DNA of 64,000 nt from Trichuris trichiura (Eukaryota > Nematoda > Enoplea > Trichinellida > Trichuridae). Under the pieces are notes generated by a model that searched no databases, had not been told where the DNA came from, and saw nothing but the letters and a program-made list of their open reading frames with translations. Made by a program: the position numbers and the translations under genes. Location: the NCBI GenBank assembly GCA_037903355.1, contig JBAJFE010000005.1, positions 2,356,001 through 2,420,000 of the forward strand. Direction: 5' to 3'. The number at the start of each line of letters is the position of its first letter. The stretch's first letter is position 1. Below, one piece after another: positions 48,506 to 58,252 of the stretch.

Positions 48506-51439
48506 TTACTCATCCAAACAAAGAAGCCTTCTTCCGTCGTTCGCTATACGAATAAGTCGCTTGTTCGGTCGTCTTTTGCTACGGTGTTTCCTGGCTATGG
48601 CGTAGAAAGGGGCAAATGCGGCTTTGCACGATGACGTGATTTGTTCTCTGAGCAAAACTGGAAATTTTTCAACGTCGACCGCGTCGAAGAAAATTCGCAA
48701 AACCAGACGAACCACCATAGCAACGTATTGGACCGTAATTGGAAAACGACGCCGTCCAAAACGAACGCTCAAATAGCGAAGGATCGAAGCGGCAGCCGAG
48801 AACGTTTGCTCTGCATTGTACAAGATTGTCTCGTCCGAATTGAGCGCACAATTGAAGCACATGGATTTTGACCGCCAACGAAGGCAGGCGATCATCTTGC
48901 ATAGCGCGAAGTACTTAGGATTTGCGTAGTACGAAATTGCTGGCATGGCATTTTCGCAGCAGCTTCTAACTTCCAGAGTTTTCGTGTTGAATTCCACGCC
49001 GGACCAAGTTGCCGCTTCAATGGAACCGTCAAAGTTGGTTGTCGTTTTGCGACGATTCGTTTGCAAAGAATAGTTCTTTGAGCCGACAGTCAACACGCTG
49101 TAAAATTGAACAGCCCGTTGTCCGCTGCAGCTAACCAAAAAGTAGTCGTCCACGGAGCGAACAAAGAAATCTTCTTCCCGGTTGATGAAACTGAGCGCGT
49201 CCAGTTCCATACAGGACAAATAGAAGTTGCAAAGAAAACTGCTGATCACTAAACCTTGAGGTATACCGTCGGCCACGTGGTAGCACTTGCCTCTCCTCTT
49301 TACCACAAAACGATTAATGCAAGTGAACAAAGCTTCCATTGCCTAAACATAATTACACAATAATCCTACAAGTAGTAGGCAGCTTCGTACTCTCGCTTTT
49401 GTCCAGTGGTTAGCTTCCGCCACTTCCACGACGGTATTTGCCTTCCTTTCAAGCCAATTGGTGTAGAAAGTACCGCTTGAATCTGTGGTTGCCCAATGCT
49501 GACTCTTATACTTTACCGCCGAGCTGGAGGTACGACGAACAAAGTAGACTCGTCGAACAGTGAGTGCGTCAGGAGCGTCTTGGAAAAATTTCTCCCTCAA
49601 TAAAGTAATCAGCTTTTCTCTGTTGATATGGTCAAAGCAAGAGTCCATATCCGTACGGACGAAAAACATGTACGACCTTCTGTCGTTCTGTCGCCAAAAT
49701 CTGACGAACTGAAGCCAGCGTTCTTCGACCTCTTTCATCCCGTTAACTAAGCTGCCTGCAAAACGGTACGAACGAAATGTGCAAGCCATTTCAAGCGGCT
49801 TTTATAAGCGAACCGAGAAGATGAGGTCTTTGGCTCATTATGAATCGCATAATAGCGAGAATAGGCTGCAATGACCAATTGACCGCGGCGACCACGTTCT
49901 TTTTCGCATTAATTGAAGTGACTATAGGCCGACATCCGTTCACTTTCGGCAATGGTCGCAAAGTAGCTACCGTACAATAACGGGACATTCTGCTCCAAGT
50001 CCTGCATACCCGTTTACCAATGCTACGAAGCTTAAAAATGAATTGCGATGGGCTATAAGCAACTGTTGGCCAACAAGGCGTTTCGAAGAACTTACGTTAC
50101 ATTTTTGGCGGAATTCGGCGAAGGCGTCTTTGCTCAACTTGTTCCATACTGGTTTGCGGTAAAACCGCAGCGTCAAATCGCATATGCCGCCCTTCTGTCC
50201 TTCGGTGACGTAGAAGCAAATACGCACTGTAAGTATGAACAAATTGACAAGCCATGAAATGACGCAGTCGAGCAATTTTCGCTCGACGCAGTTGGCAAAA
50301 TTACACCGTCTGAGCCATGGACATTGGCTAGTCTTCTGGCCAACGGTGAACTGACGTAGGCAAAGCCAGTCTCGACGCCCCAACCTTACCGTACACCATA
50401 CGAACCTACAAATCAATTTGAGCTTGTTTCCCGCTCCTACAAGGCTGTCGGGCACCAGACGATTGAGCAAACTTTTCAATAGCAACGAGACGTTCTCCAA
50501 CTTTTCAAATTTGTCCACGAGCTCATTTTCACTCACTTCGCTAAGGTTGGGCGGCAGAGGGCAAAATCTATCGAGCCAACCGCGTACGTAACAACGTCGC
50601 ACATTGCGCGTCAAAAGCTTTAAGGATGCTTTTAGCATTTCCAAACCGTCGACCACAACTGGCCCAATCGCCTGTTGACTAATATCGATACCGAATATGT
50701 TCAACAGCAAATTTTCCATACAGGCAACATTGCTATGAGCGTTCAGGAATGGAGTACGCTTTACGTTGAAGCGTTCGCTGTAGTTGCAAGCGTAGGTAAA
50801 GCGACGGGCCGAAAAACGGACGGATTTCAGTTCCCTCAGTTGGCTTACATTCAACCATGACGGCGTTTGCTGAGCGGTGGTTCTACGCTTTCGTCTTCGC
50901 CTTCGACGTGTCGAATTCCCTTTATCGCGACGTTGGTCAACCAGCCGAGGAGCGGCCGGTGCTTTACGCCTGTTTGGAAGGAAACGACAAGTTCCGGAAC
51001 CCGTAGCCAACATATGGAAAGGTTTGCCGCTTAGCTGGACGAGTACGTTGTTCGGCCGAAGGCGGAACAGGGAGCATTCCGTAACAATAAAGCGAAAGCA
51101 ACTATCGCCAACAAGTCGGAGAAATAGCGGCCAACCGTCGACTTTCGCAAATTCCTTCGACAACAATTCGTGCGGCCAACTTCTCCATCCAAAACTTACG
51201 CTAACCGACTTGACCACTTCGTCGTAGCTTTTGCAACAGTTCGACGTCACCTTGGACAATAGCAGTGCCGGCGGTTGCCATCCGCAGGCAATTGTCGATC
51301 TCAGAAATTCTCTCGCCTTCTCATCGCAGCAAGAGTGAGGCGATTCGCTCAAAAGATTCTCCAAGCGGACAACGTATGGAAAGACGTCGTTCAACAGATC
51401 CATAGCACCTAAATCCAATAACCGAATAGAAGAAAACAA
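48506..51439 (-). CDS. TERT: Telomerase reverse transcriptase
   Basis: TERT copies telomerase RNA to extend chromosome ends. Exons are about 51439-50019, 49966-49814, 49755-49391 and 49342-48506; the 58-base intron (49756-49813) and 48-base intron (49343-49390) keep frame. The first junction (about 50018-49967) would be a 51-base intron but is off by one base. Domains in order: a TEN-like region (GWPLFLRLVGD, TECSLFRLRPNNVLVQLSGKP); the RNA-binding domain with VPDSLVGAGNKLKLICRFV and the QFP-type QCPWLR; motif T (FYVTEGQKGG … LRFYRKPVWNKL); motifs 1/2 (LRPLPKVNGCRPIV); motif A (FFVRTDMDSCFDHI); motif B' (DGIPQGLVISSFLCNFYLS); motif C (FVRSVDDYFLV); motif D/E and a C-terminal extension. The catalytic Asp residues of motifs A and C are present. 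Total about 930 residues. ATG 51475 or downstream Met13 are alternative starts not excluded. Confidence 0.93.
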
Positions 51440-52460
51440 CGATCATACACGATTGCGCAGCAGCCAATGGCTTTCCAAGCTCTCGCACTTCAAAGAAAAA
51501 GTAGGCAAGCGAAATTTTACTCTGCGACGCGTATGTAAGTGTACTTCGGTCGAGAAAAAAAAGGGCAAAGTTCCACAGGTCAAAAAATAGTTGGTTACAA
51601 AGGGAAGTACAATGTAGGCTTCAGCTGAAGGCTAAACAGGGGCAAGGTTCCACATAGGTCACACGCGATAAGTTGTTGCACAGACCAAAGGGAAACAGTG
51701 ACAAGCAATTGAAAAGGAACGCATAGGCTTAACATTCAACGCGGGTTAAAAAATGCCACAAATGTCCAATCACCTCATCTTGCTTCGGAATTCAACCTTC
51801 ACGAGTTCGATCTAACTAAAATGAAATTATTAAGTAATCACTCGGTAGCATATTGCTGCTAACAAACAACGACAACATAAAAGCAAAAATTAGTAAGGCG
51901 TTTTGGACATACAGGGTCATGCATGGCAACGACATTCAAATTAGTAGCGCTACAGCGCTCCGTAACTAAAAATATTGCTTTTCATTCTTTTCTATGACGT
52001 CATGAGCAATCATGTCAAGCCTAGTAACTGTCAACTCGTGACGTCACGTAGGCGAGGTGAAAACTTAACAAATTTTGGGATACTCATTTTTACCTAAGAA
52101 TTCTACTTTGCCAACAAAGATAGCAAAACAAAAAACGATAATATTAGCGGGCCAGCTTTAGAAAAAACAACTTTTATATTTTTATCACGTGGTTACGGTA
52201 AAGCGACAATGTAGGCTTCAGCTTAAAGGTAAAAAAAAAATTATAAAACTGCGCCGGCTTCTTTGTTAGCTTAAGCAGGCAGCGACACAACTACACTTGT
52301 GAGGAACCCTTTCCAAGTTGTACAGGTATATAGTAGCTTCTTACAACTTGGCTTATTGCCACTACGTTAACAGGAATGTCAATAGAGTAAGTCTTAGGAA
52401 CAATGATTGGAAAATAAGCACAACGCAGTTATTGATAACCGGTTGTGAGCGAGTTCTAGT
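51440..52460. repeat. Intergenic region with dispersed direct repeats
   Basis: ACAATGTAGGCTTCAGCT occurs at about 51609 and again at about 52208. GGGCAAGGTTCCACA … CACAGACCAAAGGGA at 51641-51693 is a diverged copy of GGGCAAAGTTCCACAGG … ACAAAGGGA at 51565-51605. The element type is unknown. This interval must also contain the TERT promoter. Confidence 0.5.
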
Positions 52461-52472
52461 TTGCATTTTCAG

Positions 52473-52668
52473 ACCACACCAACCAAACAATATGCACATA
52501 CCGTATAGGGGAAAATTGCATGCCTTCGACAATGAAAGTCACCAATGCGAATACCGATCACCTGTAGCGAGACGTGCACCAACGACTAAGGAATCAGATA
52601 CATCACAAACAGTGGACAAATACAAACTGGCAGAGTTGGTAAAAGAAATACGACCATCACCGGATTAG
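52473..52668 (+). CDS. Possible terminal exon of an unknown gene
   Basis: Following TTTTCAG at 52466-52472, an open frame of about 65 residues runs to TAG at 52668. It is hydrophilic (HIPYRGKLHAFDNES … DKYKLAELVKEIRPSPD). It is convergent with the lifeguard gene that ends at 52790. No upstream exon or family was recognised, so it may be a chance frame. Confidence 0.25.
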
Positions 52669-52789
52669 CTAATTCTACAAGTCATGCATGCATATGCTCA
52701 AGCTACAACGAGAACAACGCAATCATCGTTAGGACGACTTGTCCACTTCAAACTGATTTTCTTTGCGATATCCCTAAATTGGATAAGAC

Positions 52790-54147
52790 TTACTCTCTTG
52801 CGAATCCAACGATCTGCAAAAGATACATAAATATGTAAACAATGTCGACCAAAAGCTGAGCGGCCGCAAAGACGTAATCTTCTGGCGATATTTCCAATCG
52901 TTTCCCGCCTATAACCAACTGCACATCGATGGCCAAGTACTAAACAAAACAATTAAGTATGATCAGACAAGAGACGACAAGTTGATTGTTCATTTTACGA
53001 TCAAGAAGACAAGCGCTCCGAATCCAGCGTAAACGATCATCAAAATCTGAAAGAAGAAATTTCAAATCAAATTTAAAAATGAACGAAACAAAAGCTCTTA
53101 CGGGCGTCTTCATGAAAATGGTGAAGATGGCGCACATAATGCCGAATAAGAATAGCACGAGGCCTACAACGCACATGATGCCCATGCAACCGGTGAAGTC
53201 ATACTGAAAAGAAAAGAAGTCTTATCGAATCAATAAAATGAGCTATGCGATCTTGGCAGCAAACCTTAGTTTGCATAGCAAATAAGGAAACGCCAAGACA
53301 AGCCAAAAAGCATATAAGCGCAGCGATTACGACGGATTCGGTATTGTAGAAACTGGCTGTAGTGGCGGCAATGTATCCAAGCGAGAGTGTCTGCAACAAG
53401 TAGTTGACAAGAAGAGGCGAAGCGTTTCCAAACAATGATTCACCAAAAAAGCCAAGCATATGACGTTTCCAGGGTAACGTCGTCGAACGTTGGTGCAACA
53501 GCCGATTGCGATGTACGTAGCCATGAATACTGCCCTTTAAGTTTTAAAAAAATACTTCGCATAGCCAGAGAACAAATAGCTGAAATTCGTAACGTACAAA
53601 GCCATCCAGTGAAGCCATAAATTCTGTCTCACAAACAGTTTCGTTCCGGTGCTGAAGGAGAATATTAACTTGGACGCTTAAAGTTCGAATAAAGTCAAAA
53701 CTCATACTGGTATGTGAAAAGAGCTACCATTGCCGTGACTACGAGTAGCTGACCAGAAAGAATCAAAAACACCTAAACTGGCAAAAATAGACCTAATTAA
53801 TTCAAAGTATTCGCTACCTTGCGTATAAAGCCTTGACGAATCGATGTTTCGCTGAATCCGTAACTGTACTTCGGGTTCTCTGGATCATCTCCGGCTGGTT
53901 GACTTGCTCCATAGCCGCCCATGTAGTGCCCGCCCATGTCAGGTCTTGGTGGAGGAGGAGGTTGAAAGGGATAACTGCCCTGTCCATAGCCGTAAGGTGC
54001 TCCTGCAAAAATTAACGAATGCGTTCGTGAACAATAACCTGCACCTATCGGAGCTATACCTGGCGGTGGAGGTTGCTGCCAGCCGATATTTCCTTGCTGC
54101 GGCTGCCCAGGAACGTAGTAGGGATTGTAGGGTGGCTGAGAAGCCAT
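52790..54147 (-). CDS. Protein lifeguard (TMBIM family), copy 1
   Basis: Lifeguard/GRINA-type proteins are seven-helix membrane proteins of ER and Golgi that modulate calcium leak and apoptosis. The start ATG at 54147 opens a Pro/Gly/Tyr/Gln-rich cytosolic N-terminus (exons 54147-54045 and 54002-53818), ending in SIRQGFIRK, the family entry to the first helix. From 53772 VFLILSGQLLVVTAMVALF follows. Later pieces read FVRQNLWLHW (about 53625), YIAIGCCTNVRRRYPGNVI (about 53520), ASFYNTESVVIAALI (about 53360), YDFTGCMGI (about 53205), and the terminal exon YLAIDVQLVIGGKR … SPEDYVFAAAQLLVDIVYIF, with TAA at 52790. The two Asp residues (AIDVQ and LLVDIV) match the di-aspartyl pH/calcium sensor. 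Introns are about 42-70 bases; two middle junctions were not resolved to the base. Confidence 0.88.
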
Positions 54148-54251
54148 ACTTTGCGCGTTTGGCCGAATGGAAACTTCAGAAACCCAAGCTCAACAACCGT
54201 AAATAAGTAGCTGTACAAAGCTTGGCACTCAGGTACAAATGAATCATACAT

Positions 54252-56206
54252 CCCAAAAATCGAGTATTAGAAAATTAATCACCGTTAAAATATCCTAAAA
54301 ATTGCTTTTTCCATTCTTAATGTAATAACAAAAATAGTGGTACAAAGTGAGTCCTCACTTCTTAAAAATTTTTACTATCGCGAGACTTTGTTTGAATGTA
54401 GCTGCTATGATTAAGTCAAACTAATTTTTCTTTCTTTGCTCCGTAATTCTGTTATGTTTTTCTCTGCGAGAATTAACGGAATTTTTTTCTACGGGCACAT
54501 AATAAATGCTTAATTTTTAATTACAGTAAAACCGCGAGTGATTCTCAAGGTGTCAGTTTTTTCCTCCAGTTTATAATTTATTTTTGACTCTTAAAATGTG
54601 CATTCACTTGAGTGTCCATAATCAAATGGTTGTCTACGCATCTTCCAAGCAGAAACTTGCTGTCGACGACTTTAAACAAGAATCATAGATTGTAGCGTCA
54701 GGAAAAAACACGGATTGCTCTTAACACTATAACTTTAGCTTTTTACCAATCGCTAAAACTGGCGAAACGAGTTTTCTCTACTTTCCGCCCTCAAAAATAC
54801 AGTAATTAAAAGAATGCAGGCGCATTTTGAAAAGATTCCGGATAGCTTGTTCTACCTCTACTGGCAAACATGCTGAATATCATGTTCTACCCATAGCTAA
54901 GCCTAAGTTAAAAGGTAGTTCATATGCTTAGGCCTACGGTTAGCTAAGAGGAGGGAAGAACATGATAGCCGATAAACTTACAGTATGGGAGTGGTGGGCT
55001 ACAGCTTTTTTGCTGCTGAAAATCCTTTTTTCCGCTTGCCTAAGCCTAAGTGACAATATATGCTTTACGTTTAGGCTTAAGCTTAGGTTCAGACAAAACA
55101 GGATGACCAGAATGTTTGCCAGTAATGGCAAAACAAGGCGGGCTGCAATTCTCTAAATACCTACCTGCGTTTCATTAATGGATACTGTTTTTTGGGCCCA
55201 ATAGTGCAAAAAGCCCGTTCAAACTATAAATAGCTGATTACATTATTTGAACAGTTTACTTGACATTAAAACTTGTACTTCCAACCTAAGCTGGGCGAAG
55301 AGCGGTCCTCCATTTCAAAATTTGTCAGTCATTTTAATTTCAACGCAACCGGGAAAGCGGAAATGTATCGAGAGAGAGTTAGGCGCCAAAACGGTCGAAT
55401 GTTTTATTGCCCGTCCAATAATTCACAATTCACGCGTCGTTGTAAGGAAACCGTAAGGAAATGTTTTTACAACTTGGCTGGTGCTCAATGGGAACGATAT
55501 TACGAATTTGCATACAATTAAAGCGTAAATTTTTCTACAAAATGCCTAAAAACGAACGCAGGTACAAAAGTTACAGTATCAGGCTTACCTAAGCATACTT
55601 TACATTCAAACATGGTTCTTGTTGTCATGCGTGTTCGTTTTATTGGAATATTACCATAATGAGATTATAAAATTCAGTACCTTTTTTTAAAAAAGTGTCT
55701 GTCCCAATATTGGCAGAGTTACGAAGGACATTTTTCCAACAAGCAGCCCGCTTATGGTCAACGCCCTCTGCAAATCATAGCTATGCTAAAGAATTGTTCT
55801 GTAATAGTACGAAGAAAAATAATAGAATGACTGTGGCTAACGATCATTCAGTTTTTAAAAATAAACGCAATTCAGTTGTTCCAATACCTGTTTGAAGTTA
55901 GACTTAGTAGATACATGAGCGTCTTAAGTCTCAATGAATTGCTCTGCAAGGCCCTATATAATATACGGTAAAACGGTATGCACTTTGCTGATCGTTGCTA
56001 ATGTTTTGTTTAAGCTCGAATATGTGCTTATTAGTATTAATAGTATGGGTTGGCCTTTCAGAATTCACTTCAGCCGAATGAGGTGTACTGCAATCTGTAT
56101 TACGGTAAAACGCATCCGTTTAAAAATGACTGTTTCCGTCAGTATTGATGAAAAACTCGCAATATTTCATATGATACGAATGTATGAAACGGAGCAGACT
56201 TACTTA
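54252..56206. other. Intergenic region between lifeguard copies with TTAGGC-like repeats
   Basis: No gene is supported. Several copies of the nematode telomere unit or its complement occur at 54898-55085, including GCCTAAGCCTAAG at about 55037 and TTTAGGCTTAAGCTTAGG at about 55071. A plus frame at 55303-55521 (82 residues, Arg/Asn-rich) is unassigned. Confidence 0.45.
54893..55092. repeat. Interstitial TTAGGC-like repeats in foldback arrangement
   Basis: TAGCTAAGCCTAAG at about 54894 and CTTAGGCCTACGGTTAGCTA at about 54927 are roughly inverted copies. GCCTAAGCCTAAG and TTTAGGCTTAAGCTTAGG follow about 110-145 bases later. TTAGGC is the telomere unit known in nematodes. Confidence 0.5.
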
Positions 56207-57560
56207 TTATTGCTCCATCTCTCCGAGCAGAGTCAAAATGTACTGGAAAAGTATAACGATGTCCACAAAAAGACATGTAGACGCGAATACATAATCTTCA
56301 GCGGACATAGCATATTTTCTGTTGCCCATTATAAGCTGCAGATCAAGAGCAAAGTACTGCAATGACCACATTATAATATTTAAAAACAGCAGGAAAGCAA
56401 GTGACCTCACCCCCATTAGAATAATGCAACCTATAGCTGCAAATGCGACGTGCAGTCCCTACAACGTATTCAAATAGTTTTGCAGCACAAAGGTAGAGTT
56501 AGCAAAAGTTTTTAAATGTCGCGTTGAGAATTTCGAAGCGCCATAGAAAAAGACAAAAGGAAAACTTTTCCCACCTTCATATTCCAGTAGATTCGCGCTA
56601 TGATGGCCACGATTCCAAAAACGACCAATGCAATACCAGCTGCAAAAAATGCCCAAGTATACGGCGTCAAATCGCACTGAAATCAATTCTGCAAGTAAAC
56701 TGTTGCCAAAGATGCCCATGACGCACTTTCGATTGAGTAGCAAACACGGCAACGACGAAACAACAAATGCAGCATGTTATTGCCGCTAGTAGTACAACCT
56801 CTGTTTTGTAGTATGCAGCTATAGCACCGGTCATGAAGCTCAAGGAAAGCGTCTGAAATTACAAACGACAAAAATACTGGAATGCATAATGAATTAATGC
56901 CAAGTTAATGCGTTAATAGAAGAGAACGTCGGAGAAGAAGAACGACAAAAATGTGCTCTTTTACCACAAGCATCATACACATATAGTTGCAAGGCACTTG
57001 ACGACGAGGCGCTTCAAAACATGACATGACGAGAATTGTGACAATATAAGTCATCCTAAAATTACATAAAACTCTAATTTTTTTCAAATGCTTTAAGTAA
57101 ACTGGAGTACAATGCGATGAACACCAAGCCCCGGTTTTCATGGGCAAATTTCTTGACTTCATGGCTGAAACGCAAACCATTGGCTATGACGGAGTGAAAA
57201 GTCATCTACATACCTGAATGTGAACAGTGCTATGAAAGCAGCCGCCACGCACAGTTGCAACATCAAAAGCAAGAAAACCTAAACAACACATACACATTTT
57301 CATTGGATAAAAAACTTATGTAAATAAATATGCAGCAAAAAAAACATCATAGGGGAAACAGCACTACTCAATGGACGTAAGCTTAATAATTGTGCGAAAC
57401 ATACCTTTCGAATGAATGCCAATCGAACTGACAAATCCGAATACATCAAGATGTTGCTGTCACTGGCGGGATCCTCCATGATTCCCTTTCTGAACGCTTT
57501 CTGTTCTCGCAAATTCTGTCCGCCTTCCATCAGTTTACTAATACAAGAGACACCAGCCAA
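56207..57560 (-). CDS. Protein lifeguard (TMBIM family), copy 2
   Basis: This is a second multi-exon lifeguard gene in tandem with copy 1, same strand. The N-terminal exon (ATG 57560 or, more likely, 57530: MEGGQNLREQKAF) is short and lacks the Pro/Gly-rich repeats of copy 1. It ends SDLSVRLAFIRK near 57405. Then come VFLLLMLQLCVAAAFIALF (about 57280), KFAHENRGLVFIALY (about 57150), MTYIVTILVMSC (about 57055), LSLSFMTGAIAAYYKTEVV (about 56850), CDLTPYTWAFFAAGIALVVFG (about 56675), and the last exon YFALDLQLIMGNRK … SAEDYVFASTCLFVDIVILF with the stop at 56207. The di-aspartyl residues (ALDLQ, LFVDIV) are kept. Exon ends in the middle are approximate. Confidence 0.85.
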
Positions 57561-57654
57561 ATGTCAGAGTGAAGAGACAAAGTTGCCGAACGCTTAGACG
57601 TTCTCCAAGTTAAAGTGTAACTGCGACTTTTAGAACGTTCCTCAACAGCGAGTT

Positions 57655-57853
57655 TTAAAGCGAATAAGGCGAGACTGATTTAAATCTATCCCGGAAAATA
57701 AGCATAAACCACAATTGCATTACAACCAGTGCATTGGGCGCCATGTTGTTCAACAAACTGGTGACAAAAAACGCGCGAACCGTTGACAAATTTAGCCTTA
57801 GCGCCACGAGTAGAAATAAACAAAGGAGATTTAAATTACGGTCAAATGAAACC
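57655..57853 (-). other. Possible exon encoding hydrophobic segments, unassigned
   Basis: After GTTTTCAG at about 57853 an open frame of 65 residues contains two hydrophobic stretches (LNLLCLFLLVALRLNLS and ALVVMQLWFMLIF). It lies upstream of lifeguard copy 2 on the same strand but does not resemble that family. It could be a leading exon of another membrane protein or chance. Confidence 0.25.
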
Positions 57854-57900
57854 TGAAAACATGCAAAAGCTTGAAACGCAGACGCACTAAGAATACGCAA

Positions 57901-58252
57901 AGAATTTAAATCTGGAAGTAGTATTTTAAGAAGTTAAGTTATTTTCCGATACTTCAACTCGGAAGATAAATATTTTAGCAGCCAAAATGTTTTTTTCAAA
58001 TCTTTTTGCTGCTACGGTTCCGTGAAGCTAAACTGCTTGGAAAGCTTTAATACAAGCAGCAAAAAACTAATGAGCTATGAGCTTGCGTGAAGCTTTTCTA
58101 TTTCAGAGATGATTAGTTTTAAGGCTAAAAACGTAGGCAGAAAGGCATTATATCTTAAATTTGTAAATTGACGATACTGTATTAAGATGCCTAATTAACG
58201 GATGGAGTTTCAAAATTCTGCGCCGGCGCTTTCTCGCTAAGGCGGTTCGCTT
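57901..58252. promoter_or_regulatory. Upstream region of the xylosyltransferase gene
   Basis: This 350-base stretch before the XYLT start holds no gene. It becomes GC-richer close to the ATG. No specific promoter motif is evident. Confidence 0.3.
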
